Assembly: GCF_051106095.1 (NCBI RefSeq)
Contig: NC_135785.1
Location: 185,890,045 to 185,954,044, forward strand
Source: Pogona vitticeps
Lineage: Eukaryota; Chordata; Lepidosauria; Squamata; Agamidae
Direction: 5' to 3'
DNA length: 64,000 nt
A model generated the notes under the pieces. The model had not been told where the DNA came from and made no database searches. It worked only from the letters and a program-made list of their open reading frames with translations. How positions within the stretch are numbered: position 1 is the stretch's first letter; each line of letters starts with the position of its first letter. The position numbers and the translations under genes are program-made. Shown in pieces: positions 1 to 10,498 of this stretch.

Positions 1-424
1 AAGCCCATGGCATTTTTGACATTTGCTCTTGAATATTTGATTCCCAGATAATCAAACACTTTTAAAAAACTCCTTTGTAAAAGAAGTATCGTTTAAAAAA
101 AGAAATTTACTATACAGAGAGGGCTAGTTAAAATTAAATAAAGAGAAAACTAAAGGGTATGAGATCCAACAAATGAGCATTTTATTTTATTCATTCATTG
201 AAAACATAAGTCCTTTATTTACCATAATTTTTTATTCGAAAAGGCCCTACAGAGGCTTACAAAGAACAACTCCATCAGGTTTACAAGCTAACAGACTTGA
301 GACACAAAGTAAAATGGGGAGGGGGGAGAAGGGGAAGAGGCATTAGGGATAGGATGTTCATATTTCAAAGACTCCTACCTCCAGAATTCACCTGGAATAC
401 CCAGACAGAATTCTGGAATATTGT

Positions 425-800
425 TGTTACATGCCGTCATATCGCCTCCAACTTGCAGCAACCCTATTGAATGCATGATCTCCAAAACGTCTTGTCCTCT
501 ATAGCAGTGGTTCTTAACCTTGGGTAACCCAGGTGTTCTTGGACTGCAAGTCCCAGAAGCCCCAACCAGCATAGCTGGTGGTGAAGGCTTCTGGGAATTG
601 CAGTCCAAGAACACCTGGATTACCCAAGGTTAAGAACCACTGCTCTATAGCCCTGCTTAGCTCTTGTAAATTCAATGATGTTGTCAAAATATGACAGCCT
701 CAGTTTCATCATTTTTGCCTCCAGGGACAGATTTGCTGTAGGGCCCACTTACTCATCTTTCTGGCAGTCCAGGGTATCTTCAAAACTGTCCTCCCTTCCA
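425..800 (-). repeat. RTE-type LINE 3' fragment (antisense), split by a hAT-like insertion
   Basis: The plus strand reads like the antisense of an RTE-clade reverse-transcriptase 3' region. Phrases such as tatcgcctccaacttgcagc and cagtccagggtatcttcaaa parallel the antisense Bov-B copy at 53437-55137, which has gcagtccaggggactctcaa in the corresponding place. A second, similarly diverged copy lies at 12320-12690. The fragment is heavily mutated and interrupted at 505-642 by a short hAT-like element. Its exact family is not certain. Confidence 0.5.
497..650. mobile_element. hAT-like hairpin MITE, copy 1, with 8-bp target duplication
   Basis: The element spans 505-642 and is a near-perfect inverted repeat. 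It starts cagtggttcttaaccttggg, ends with the reverse complement, and its arms meet at a short central loop near 570-580. It is flanked on both sides by ctctatag (497-504 and 643-650), an 8-bp target-site duplication typical of hAT elements. The CAGTGGTTCT terminus resembles Charlie-type hAT ends. It carries no coding capacity and must have been moved by a transposase supplied elsewhere. Related copies lie at 44971-45106 and, more diverged, at 15846-15983. Confidence 0.85.
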
Positions 801-3800
801 GGAATGGGAAAGCACAAATAACAAGCAAAAGAGGGGGTTCCTATGTGAAGGCGAAGGAAGACACCCTGCTGCTTCCTGGCAGTATAGCAAGACTGCCTGG
901 AGTCACTGCCATGCTATGTGGGAAGCACAGTATTGCTGCCTATTATTAGGATTTATACAGGGATCATTTCACACAACTATCTTACACATGCAGCATTGTA
1001 GTGACTCCCAGGCAATGTTGCTGTATTGCCAGGGAGCAGCAGGGCTCTTTCCTTCAAATCTGAAACACATGGAACAAAGTGGGATGGTGGTAGGGAAACC
1101 TCTTTAGGCTTGTTGTTTCTGCTCTCCTACTCCCAGAGTTCTGCTTTAGGGGTTCCAGGTGAATTCTCAAAGTGGGAGTCCTTGAAAGACAGAAATCCCA
1201 TCCCCATTGGGCACCAGTTCTTCAAATTTGTTTCAAAAGCAGGTGGTATCTCTGTAGAGTTGATGGAATACTGTGGCCTCTTTCTTCTCTTCCTGCTCTG
1301 TCTTCACAGTTCAATCTTTGAGCTCTGTTGTCAGTTAAATATTCATATCTGGAAATAAAAATATTTTAAAAGAACTATTTATGCAGGAATACTCTGTTGA
1401 CATGCACATAGTACAGCCAAAGCAGACACAAACATATTCAGCTTTTGCTATTTAAAAGTAACTCAGCTCATTATTGATTATTTTTTGATAGACCCACCTT
1501 CAGAGTTGCTGTCTTATGGTTCTTAGGATGGGACGTAATAATCATAGTTTAACTGTTACATTTAGATTATGTAGATTATGAAACTATGCACTTCAGCACT
1601 TCAGATGGAGTTAATATAGGCATGTTAAGCTTCAACCATGTAATCTGTGCAAAGAGGTAGTTTTAAGCATGTGGAACAAAGTTGCCCTGTAAGTGAATTT
1701 TGCATCATTTTTCATTTCATGTGTGCTTCCATTTCCACAAGGCTCTTAGAAAAGGGACAAAACAGTTAAATTTAAATTAGAATAATTGAGCAGTTTACTG
1801 GGCATCTGGTTTCATTGCAGAATAAACTGACTTAACAGAGCATATTATGGTGAATGGGTATATGCATCTGCATACCGAAATATTTGCTGTTTCTCCATAT
1901 TGCAGAATGAGTGTATTGAAAACATGTGGTTCAATTTCATTTCTCTTATTTTCTATGTAATTTACAGCAGTAATAAGAACAGGATTTATTATATATTATA
2001 TACAGTATTGTTAAATTTTCAGGAGTCTTGTAGATCTAAAAATTGATTCTGATTTTTCAGTTTATAAAATATTCTAATTGTTCCTGGTTACTTTGTAGCA
2101 TTCTCCTTTGGAAATATAGTGCTGAATATAATTATATTGAAATTCCATCAAATTCATTTTCTCCAACTGAACACAGACAATAGTTTTTGTATATTGTTGT
2201 CAAAGTTTGGATAGTGCAGGTTGACTGTTCAGGCTCCATATTTTTGAAATCCTAATCTGATGGCTATTTCAAAACCCACCATGCATGAACATTGTACATT
2301 TCATGCTTACTGTAGAGGAATCATTATCTGTTCTTCTCATATCTGAATCTTTACATTGATCCTTTGTCTGTATCAATATTTCTGGTTTTGTAGCAAGCCC
2401 ATCTTAGTTGCACGAGCAAGTGTGGTTATAAGGATGTGAACCCAACATGTGGTACTGCCATGAGCAAAACACTTTCACAGAAGTGTTTTATGTTTTAAGT
2501 GACTTGAACAATGGATAGTACTGGAAGAAAGAATTCTGAGTTGAGGATAAAAAAATTGAAAGAGAAAATTAGTCTTCATTGCATATGTCTAGCTGCATAT
2601 AAGTGTGTTATAGTTTAATGATCCAGTGACTTCTTCACCGGCAAAATGTAGTCTGTTGTGATTATAGTCAGCCATGACAGTGAACAAGCATCATTGTTCT
2701 ACCTCAGCTACTTAGTAATAGGCAACCACAACACAATTGTGCTGGCTTTGGAATGTTGGGATTTCTACCACATATCTGTTATGGTTCATCTCTTCTCATC
2801 TCTAGTAGTAAATGTAGATCAGTGCTTTTCTCCTCCATAGCTAGATCAGTGGGTGCAGCTGTTACATGGCACCAACATTAGGCTTTTTGCATTGTTTATA
2901 TAGGGCTTTTAGGTCATAGAGGAGCCAGTTAACGTAAGTCACTGTGCCTAACTATTGTAATAATTATTATAATGTACCTTTGTAACGAATAGATTTAAAA
3001 AAATAATTACATGTCATCAAGTCGATTCTTACTTTTGGCAACAGCTTCAGTAGTGGCTAAAACATGCAAATATTCTCTGAGTTTTGCTTTCTCAAAGTGT
3101 TACCAGCTATTTACCTTCAGCCCACTTCTCATTGGAAGCGTTTTTGGAATATTAACAGAAGCCCATAAACAGAGCCAGAACAGTGTAAAGATTAAGGTGT
3201 CCGGCTAGCATTAGGAAGAAGCAAATTCAAACCTGTACACAGACATCCAGCTTCCTGGATAAAGCTAGGAGAATCTCTGTCAGCCTACCACACTTCTTTT
3301 ATTGTAAAGAAAAATGTGAGCAGTGATCAGTGTAATTGTCACAATTTTCAACATTTTGCTGGAAGAGATTTTGAAATTTTTAGGGGTCAGCTTTATGAGA
3401 AGCAAACACTGAAGTACAGATTATGAAAGAACAGAAAAGCAACAGCAACAAATAACTCTCCCTGCCACCATCATTCTTGAATCCCCTCTTCCTGCCATGA
3501 GAAGATTGTAGAAGTTTGCTCAGTCATCCAGTGCCCTTTTCTGTTTATGAAATGAAACTGTTGATCACCTCCAGATGCAAAACTGTGCCTTATTAGATGG
3601 TAAAGATTGCTTTCTGCCAAGGATATAGAAGCACATTATCTTTGAACTGGACCTGTCAATTGTTTACTTTTCCTGTTCTCTACAGAAGCTCAGCCAACAG
3701 GGAACTGCAGTTCCTTGTGGCCTTTTGTTTGATGGAATTATAGTTAGGAGGCTTTTACTCCTCTGTTGCAGAATTCATAAAGCGATAGTGCTATGTAGCC

Positions 3801-3967
3801 CTTAGATGGCTCTTACAGGATAATCAAATTATGAATATACATGCATAAAAATACATCTGACAACATGGGCTACAGCCCACAAAAATTTGTGTGAAAACTT
3901 ATATAAGCTTTTAATGTTTCACATGGCTTTTTGTAAAAATGGTGTAGAGATGTCTTTTTTCTAGAAT

Positions 3968-4330
3968 CTAGATCAAGACGTGGTGGCGCTGTGGGCTAAA
4001 CCGCAGAAGCCTGTGCTGCAGGGTCAGAAGACCAAGCAGTCGTAAGATCGAATCCACGTGACAGAGTGAGCGCCCGTCACTTGTCCCAGCTCCCGCCAAC
4101 CTAGCGGTTCGAAAGCATGTAAATGCGAGTAGATAAATAGGGACCACCTCGGTGGGAAGGTAACAGCGTTCCGTGTCTAAGTCGCACTGGCCATGTGACC
4201 ACGGAAGATTGTCTTCGGACAAAACGCTGGCTCTATGGCTTGGAAACGGGGAATGAGCACCGCCCCCTAGAGTCGAACACGACTGGACAAAAATTGTCAA
4301 GGGGAACCTTAACCTTAACCTAGATCAAGA
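3968..4330 (+). mobile_element. Sauria SINE, near full length, with 11-bp target duplication
   Basis: The body (3979-4319) begins cgtggtggcgctgtgggcta, a tRNA-derived head with Pol III box-like sequence. It passes through the central segment seen in squamate Sauria SINEs (gtagataaataggga, ggtgggaaggtaacagcg) and ends in the Bov-B-like tail agtcgaacacgactggacaa plus short aacctt repeats. The duplication ctagatcaaga lies at 3968-3978 and 4320-4330. The tail implies mobilisation by Bov-B LINE enzymes, copies of which are also in this window. The intact duplication suggests a fairly recent insertion. Confidence 0.9.
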
Positions 4331-4555
4331 AGCTTATGGTTATAAATAATTTCTTGTATGGTATCCAGACAGTGGGTGGACTCAAGTATTGATACTTCTA
4401 AGTAGCAGGATTATTCTTCTGAGCTGTTTAAAAACTGCTGGACACCTCCATTTTTCATCGCTGCAGTTGGTCCATTATATGTTTTCATTTTCCCCCATGT
4501 GCCTTTCTATCAATTGACATAATTCCTTCTGAAATAGCTACAGTATCTATAGGTT

Positions 4556-4640
4556 AGGTTCACAGTACAATCCCATATGTGTATTTGAAACTAGGTCTCA
4601 TGTCAAGGGAGACTTGCTTCCCTTGTATGTCGGTTTAGGA
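4556..4640. repeat. Possible short palindromic repeat, degraded
   Basis: The segment opens with acagtacaatcccatatgtg and closes with tttaggattgtagaatg. These ends resemble those of a reptile palindromic repeat whose better copy is at 57087-57182. The arms are diverged and no target duplication is clear, so the call is weak. Confidence 0.35.
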
Positions 4641-4924
4641 TTGTAGAATGTTAAATGTTTCTATTGAGCTTTCCCCCTTTATAGTTGAACATTTTAATAG
4701 AGTTATAGTTTGATTTACTTGTGTATGGAGGATGTATATTTGGCATGCTTATTTCTCTCAAAGCTTGCTGCTTCTAATTCATTTAAAATAATGAATAACA
4801 CCTCACATTTTGAAAATAAAGGGATCCTTGTTTTTGGTTCATCTGCATAGCATGAAAATCAGCTAATACTGATGCTTCTAATAACCTTGGTCACAAAGTT
4901 CATGTGCTACATTGAAAAGCCTAG

Positions 4925-5363
4925 TACAGTGGTGCCTCGCTTGCCAAGGATAATTCATTCTGTTCAAATCGCTGTTAAGCGAAATCCTCATCAAGCGAAA
5001 TTAACAAACCCGTTGAAATGCATTGAAAACCGTTTCAATGCGTTCTAATGGGCGAAATACCTGCTCGTTTTGCGAAGATCCTCCATAGGGCGGCCATTTT
5101 CTGGTGCCTGTAAAGCAAGGAATCCGTCCTAAACACAGCGGGGAGCCATTTTGCACAGCGGGCGGCCATTTTAGAGCTGCCAATCAGCTGTTTTAAATCG
5201 TCGTCTAGTGAAAAATCTGTTTCCGAACCAGGGAACCGATCATTGTTAAGCGATTTTTCCCCATAGGAACGTCATTTTGTGATCGCAATAGCGATTGCAA
5301 AAACTTCATCGTAAAGCGGTTTCGTCATTTACCGAGGTAATTGTTAAGCGAGGCACCACTGTA
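4925..5363. mobile_element. Tigger-like (pogo/Tc1-mariner) non-autonomous element, copy A
   Basis: The element (4927-5361, 435 bp) starts cagtggtgcctcgcttg, ends caagcg-type sequence in reverse (aagcgaggcaccactg), and is flanked by TA on both sides, as expected for Tc1/mariner insertion. The interior has further motifs in both orientations (ttaagcgaaa, gcgatt) and no transposase frame. The internal 60-codon frame at 5001-5183 is incidental. Copies B (36664-37092) and C (about 60030-60420) share the terminus. Confidence 0.85.
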
Positions 5364-5620
5364 AAAATTAAGCATTCTAAACTTATTAAACAGATGCCTT
5401 GCTGATACACACATTCTTGGAATGCATTTAGTGTGTGGATAATCTTAAAGTGCTTTTTCCATAGATGTTTCTCATTGAGTAGAGCAATTGTTTCTTGACA
5501 CAGTTGTAATACATAATGGTAATTTATAGAAGTCTTTTTTATATGTGCAGATAAGAAAAAAGGGTAGCTGTCCTAAATTACAGTTATTTATGCAATTAGT
5601 TTTTGTATCTTATATTACAG

Positions 5621-5743
5621 ACAGAGACCACCAAGGCGGAGAATCCAAGCATCAAGAAATCTCTCTTTCCTCTTTTTAATTCAAAGAATCACTTAAAGCA
5701 TAGTTCTTCTTTGAAAAAGATTCCTGTAGTCACTCTACCTATG
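5621..5743 (+). CDS. CDKL5: CDKL5 exon, 123 bp, in-frame (probable brain-type alternative exon)
   Basis: Acceptor ttatattacag precedes the exon and donor ATG/gtatta follows it. The 123 bases read without a stop as 41 residues, starting TETTKAENPSIKKSLFPLFN and ending KKIPVVTLPM. The exon is phase 0 at both ends, so it can be included or skipped without shifting the frame into the next exon at 7047. From memory, mammalian CDKL5 has a highly conserved, brain-enriched in-frame exon of this size between the lysine-rich exon and the exon encoding DLLTLQKSIHS. Position, length and phase all fit. The segment lies in the long, disordered tail of the kinase, far from the catalytic domain, and is rich in serine and lysine. 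Whether it is alternatively spliced in this species cannot be seen from the sequence. Confidence 0.85.
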
Positions 5744-6090
5744 GTATTAACTTTTAAGAATAGTAGCACTAAGTGAAAAAAAAAAGTCCACTAAATCTGT
5801 TTTACTGACCACAAGAGCATGTATTTTTTCTCCCGTGGGATCAGTTTCTTCATGCAAATTAAGCATCTTGAGCCAGTTCCCCAAATTCACAAGATTTGAA
5901 TGGCGTTCTTCAGAATTCTAGAGAAGTAACTTTATAATTGTATTTTTAATAAAGGAATTTTTATGTCGGAACTTGCTATGCTTAGTAAACCACAAAATTA
6001 AACATCTGAAGTCAGGCAACTAACTAAAGGGCAAATTATCCTTCTCATTGGAGTTGGCCTTGGTAAAGTAGAGGGTTGTTGCTTATACAT

Positions 6091-6145
<55 letters not shown>

Positions 6146-7046
6146 TATCCTGCCCATCTAGTTGTTTTGACTACTCTGGGCAGCATACATCAAACACAAT
6201 GGTGTATGCCATGTATGCCATTAATGGTATGTTCCCTTTCATTAAATAAAAGCAGTAGGGTGAAACAAAAACACTTCCTAAAACGTAAGTCTTTTTTCCT
6301 GATTTACTTTAAGACTCATATTTTAATGGTGTTTATTTTCCTTATTTTAATAGTGGTGATCTGCTGTGCTTTGTTGGTTCCAGTTAGCAGCTTGGAGGCT
6401 AACTCTTCAGTGCTTCATGCCTTAATTGCCTCAAATCCTGAACTTCATCTGATGAAAACACACTTTCTATCCAACAGCACCTCCCCCATAAATCTAACAG
6501 TTAAACTGTCCGAAAGATAGATTAAACCAAATATTCCCCAGCAACTAAGTTGTTGCATTTAGTTTGCTACTTCTGTGATTAGAAGCCTCTTGTTTTTATT
6601 AGCCTAAAGCTTCCTTCCTTTTAGATTAGTGAGGGATAAATTGCTTCCTTCTACACACACTCCAAAGTGACAACCTGATAACTAAAATCGCATAGTGATC
6701 TTTTGTCTTTAGGCAAAACAAGGTTTTTGTGGAGGTGGCTCATGATTTTAAAAGCAGTACGGAATGCTATGGAAATGAGGATGAAACACAGCAATGCACT
6801 TTTTAAAAACTGATCTTTTTTACAGTGATTTTACTAACAGCATGTGAATGCCTTTATGGGTAGAGGTTATAACAAATGTGCATGTCACCTACAAATATGA
6901 TCATTAAAATGGAGACATTGAAAGGGCATTGCAATAATAGGCTTCACCTGCATTGTTTTTAACTGGGAGGCAAGGAGAATGGGGAGGCAACTTAGAGCAT
7001 TCTTTCCTGGTAATTTATCAGCATCCAGTATTTTTCTGTGTTACAG
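5744..7046 (+). other. CDKL5: CDKL5 intron
   Basis: Bounded by donor gtatta at 5744 and acceptor gttacag ending at 7046. It contains an (ATTT)n tract and an L2/CR1-like tail at 6089-6230. The open frame at 6167-6520 starts inside that repeat and has no CDKL5-like sequence. Confidence 0.8.
6089..6230 (+). repeat. (ATTT)n tract plus LINE/SINE-type tail
   Basis: A pure ATTT microsatellite (6089-6146) runs into tatcctgcccatctagttg and then ctactctgggcagcatacat. The same pairing, in reverse complement, appears at 44728-44805 (gccccgagtagacacagtct followed by aataaat repeats). This shows a dispersed repeat whose tail has grown into a tetranucleotide run. It resembles squamate L2/CR1-class 3' ends; the family is not certain. 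Confidence 0.6.
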
Positions 7047-7166
7047 ATGCCTGGAGCTGACAGTCAGGATCTTTTGGCGTTACAGAAAGCTATTCATTCA
7101 TCTAATCATCCAGCCAGCAGGCAGAAGGATTGGCATTCTGATAAGATGACAGAAATGCAAAGTCAT
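7047..7166 (+). CDS. CDKL5: CDKL5 exon, 120 bp (C-terminal tail)
   Basis: Acceptor ctgtgttacag and donor CAT/gtgagt bound an exon of exactly 40 codons in phase 0. It reads MPGADSQDLLALQKAIHSSN, then NHPASRQKDWHSDKMTEMQSH. The mammalian counterpart, as I recall it (VPNSDSPDLLTLQKSIHS...KEWRPEKISDLQTQ), is also 40 residues, with the DLL-LQK-IHS core conserved. The exon encodes part of the low-complexity C-terminal region of cyclin-dependent kinase-like 5, which affects localisation and stability of this neuronal serine/threonine kinase. The ATG at its first codon is an internal methionine, not a start. Confidence 0.93.
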
Positions 7167-9327
7167 GTGAGTTAAGTTATTGCTTCTTTTCATGTATTTT
7201 GTAGTGCATAGTAGATAAGGCTACCAAATTGCAACCCTGGGTACACATATAACTTTACTTCTATTGCTAAATTAGGAGTTGTAGAAGCCAGCCACTTTTC
7301 CTTCCCACTTTCTCCTGGTTCTTTAGTTCTCCCATCCTCACTCTTTCTGTAACAAGTAAAACATTAAGTGGGAAAGCAGCAGGGTGTGGAATGATAAAAG
7401 GACAAAGGAGAAACTGATGGGAGGAGACACAGTGCTTTCTCTTCCCGCTGCAAAATTTGCTCACAATGGATAGGAAGGCCAGACTGGCAACCCAGATAAC
7501 TAATTTTCCTTTAAAAGCCATTATTGCAACTAGTAAGAATGAGGCAGCATGCAAACACTGTTGTCGTTATGTAGAAAATTAAGAGTGTTTGTCTAGTGTT
7601 CCTGTTGGATGAAGATGTCAGGCAGCCGATGAGGCAGAGTGAAATGAAGGATTGGGAAATAGTCCATGCTTCCCTGTGCAAGATATCAGCAGGTTTACTT
7701 CCACTCTGCTGTGACTTGCCTTTCTAGGTTTTTCCTAACAAATTTTTTTAAACTGTCTCCCAACCTGTACTTTGCTAAACCACACTGACAGATTTAAAGG
7801 GGAACAGTGATTCTCAAGCTGTCTGATGCCTTCCTTAAGCTGGATATAACTTTTAAGATGCAATATTTGAATTATGTTTCTTTTACTGGATGTTTGCTTT
7901 GAGGTTATAGAGGAATATAGAGTCATTCTTCAGCATTACCTTCTTAAATATAGATGAATTATTTGTGATGTTCTGAACTGCTGATAAACCATTAGATACA
8001 ATTGTGTCTTTTGCTCAGATGTTCCCCACTGTCCAAAACTATTTTATTTATTAGATTTCTATTATTTAAAAATAATTATTATTATTTATTAGATCTATTT
8101 ATTAGATTTCTAGAAAAGACTAGGAGGAGCTTTCATTTCGTATGTGGGATGAAGCACCTCTGTCGTGTTGCATGCTCTGTCAGTCAAAAATTATAATTTG
8201 TCTCTGAGAAACTCTCCATTCAAGATGGATGGCTGTTTGGGAATCTTGTTACAGAAATGCAGCACTGACTCTTGAAATTTTTAAACTTCAAAAGCTGTAT
8301 TTGAATTATTTATGAATATATCCAAATAACTAGTGAAATTAGTTTTTGTGTGTTTGTGTGTGTGTTTTAAAACAGAATTAGATAGCAATGTATAAGATTG
8401 GTTGTCTTGCTATAAATAATTAGAAATCTAATACTGTACAGTTCAAGAAATTATCAAATCTGTATGATAGAGTGAAAAAAAACTGGTATTCTCTCTGAGT
8501 GTTTGTATATCAGCATTTGAATGCTTTTATGGAAATCATAGAATTTTCTGTGAAGAAATGACAGAGTTGATAGTGTGCCAAGGGGCACCAACAAGTCACC
8601 AAGCAAAGAGACAATATTTGGTAGGAGAACAGTTATACAGTATTACACCAAGTTTGTTGCAAGATATATACATACAGCTTTGTCCTCATTCAGTCCAATG
8701 GTCATACACATTAATATCAAACAGAGTTCAGTCCATAAATCAGTTCTGTAGTCCGTGTCCTTGTAAATCAATCCAACAGCACTTCTTCTTCTTCTTCTTC
8801 TCCTCCTCCCCAATCCACAACACCACCACCTTGTGTGTGCTGAGGCTGCTGGCTTTATTCCAGGTTCACCCAATCCTTGACTTCTCTCACAGCTGATACA
8901 AGTCTTACTCCATACATCTTGTATCTCCACAGCTGTTTAAATCATTATTTTTACATTCTTTCTTTACATAGATCCTTACAAATACTTACATCATTTCAGG
9001 CTCTTTACAACTGATTTTACAAAACTGAATTAACAATTCCCATCATGTTTCTATCAAACCTTTCAAGAAAGAATCTTCCATTTTTCTGGCAGTTATTTAA
9101 GCATTAAATAACTTCTGCATGTCAGATCCTGCAGTGTGATAAATACTTATTTGGATGGGTGGTTTTTGTTTTTTTTGAGAAGTGATTGTTTTAAAATACA
9201 CATTGTTCAACAATTGTCAGTATGGGTGGGGGTCATAGGAAAGTGAAATACAAGTGAATAAGATGATGAGAGCAAAAAGGGAGAACTGTGAATTGATGTA
9301 CTATGCTTTTTCACCTTTATTTTTCAG
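7167..9327 (+). other. CDKL5: CDKL5 intron before the terminal exon
   Basis: Bounded by donor gtgagt at 7167 and acceptor ttatttttcag ending at 9327. The segment 8560-8940 includes a (CTT)n run at about 8782-8803 and has overlapping open frames on both strands, a usual by-product of simple sequence. I recognise no exon and no confident repeat family here. Confidence 0.8.
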
Positions 9328-9717
9328 AGCCAGCCTTTAAAATCCCTCCGCAAACTGTTGCACCTTTCCTCCTCATCAAATCACTCAATTCCTTCTGAAC
9401 CCCGATTCCAACCCTTACCAAGCCAGCCAGCTAAATCTTCTTTTTCTGAAGTTCGAATACACCCTATCAGTCAAACTTCCACTACTAGCAGCAGCAACAT
9501 GCGGCAAGAGTCCCAGTCAAAAGGGAGAACGTCACTCCAGATCCCAGGCCAGATGGAACCAAGTTGGCATGTTTCCCCAGTGAATAGGAGTGCCAGTGAT
9601 GGGACTTCATACTCTGAGCAGATGCCTTCTAAGAGTGGGCAAAATGGGCATACTTACAGCCGAACAAACCGGTCTCGAATGCCAAACCTGAACGATTTGA
9701 AAGAGACTGCTTTGTAA
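9328..9717 (+). CDS. CDKL5: CDKL5 terminal coding exon (ends ...[10 protein letters not shown])
   Basis: The exon opens [20 protein letters not shown] directly after a pyrimidine-rich acceptor. It runs 129 codons to a TAA at 9715-9717, ending [18 protein letters not shown]. That ending is, from memory, the C terminus of the main brain isoform of mammalian CDKL5 (about 107 kDa in human). The [15 protein letters not shown] start and [12 protein letters not shown] block also match the mammalian protein closely. The exon supplies the last part of the disordered tail; the kinase domain lies upstream of the window. The neighbouring gene, RS1, converges on it from the other strand about 20 kb away. 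The alternative last exons used by the longer primate/human isoform were not found here. Confidence 0.96.
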   Translation, partial: SQPLKSLRKLLHLSSSSNHSIPSEPRFQPLPSQPAKSSFSEVRIHPISQTSTTSSSNMRQESQSKGRTSLQIPGQMEPSWHVSPVNRSASDGTSYSEQMPSKSGQNGHTYSRTNRSRMPNLNDLKETAL

Positions 9718-10492
9718 TAATGCTATTGCAGGGGTTGCCTAGGGGTTCTAGTGGTGCTGGTGATCGTGGTAGTGACAGAATTCTCCACTTTATAAAAGGT
9801 GTGCAATATGGAATATATGGGGTAATGTTCATACCACGTCAATAGGGGTCTTTCAGTTAGATAAACTTTTATTAATTGCCATTCATCTAATCTCATGACA
9901 GAAGAATGTGCACTTCAGGGAGAACGAACTCTGTGCCCTTTTCTCTCATTTTACATTCCAGCTTAGTGCACCTCTGTCTCAAAGCTGTATAGGCACTTTG
10001 CAGAGTTCAAAGAAATGTCTTTAGATCTGTGCCCTTACAAAAACTTTTGCTGCCTAGATTTTAAAAAAGGGAAAAAAATTCAGTAGGGTTTATGTGATAC
10101 ACCTGTATCCTTAATAAGGGTTTAAAGTTCAGTTGTATGTCTTTATTTGTTTTTTAAACTTCCATATTTGATAGGATTTGTAATCTTTATTTAAGATCTA
10201 ATATCGTATTGTTATAATCATATCCTATGTTACAACGTAAAAGTTACTTTGAGCTGTTTGAAACATTGTGATGCAGTGCAACAGCTACAGTAGTTTCTAT
10301 AAAAACTAACTAACCTATATTGCATCAGGAGTATTTTATTATATGCATAAATATATATATATGTATGAATATAAATATAAATGGTAAATAATTGTCTTTT
10401 TAAAAATATACTCATTTAAAAGAAAAGTATTGTTATGACACTATCTGCCATATTTTTATACATTTGTGATATAAGTGCAGTATTATACTTCT

Positions 10493-10498
10493 AATAAA
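10493..10498 (+). terminator. CDKL5: Candidate CDKL5 poly(A) signal AATAAA
   Basis: First clear AATAAA after the stop codon, giving a 3' UTR of about 0.8 kb if used. T-rich and GT-containing sequence follows. More distal AATAAA hexamers are also possible, and long 3' UTRs are the rule for this gene in mammals. Confidence 0.35.

Larger units (their letters stand above)
1..5620 (+). other. CDKL5: CDKL5 intron (3' part), upstream of the 123-bp exon
   Basis: No coding exon is recognisable here. The preceding CDKL5 exon, which in mammals ends in a lysine-rich run, is not visible and presumably lies before the window. The stretch is AT-rich and holds an RTE-type LINE fragment with a hAT-like hairpin element inside it, a Sauria SINE, a possible palindromic repeat near 4556-4640 and a Tigger-like element, each listed separately. 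Short open frames such as those at 916-1358 show no family resemblance. The intron assignment rests on the acceptor at 5619-5620 and the CDKL5 exons that follow. Confidence 0.75.

Noticed and set aside
3968-4300. 110-codon minus-strand frame
   Set aside because: It lies wholly inside the Sauria SINE at 3979-4319.
6167-6520. 117-codon plus-strand frame in a CDKL5 intron
   Set aside because: It starts inside a dispersed repeat, has no similarity to CDKL5, and is flanked by well-defined CDKL5 exons.
8558-8930. Block with overlapping frames on both strands, considered as a retroelement end
   Set aside because: The frames depend on a (CTT)n run and no element ends or duplications could be found.
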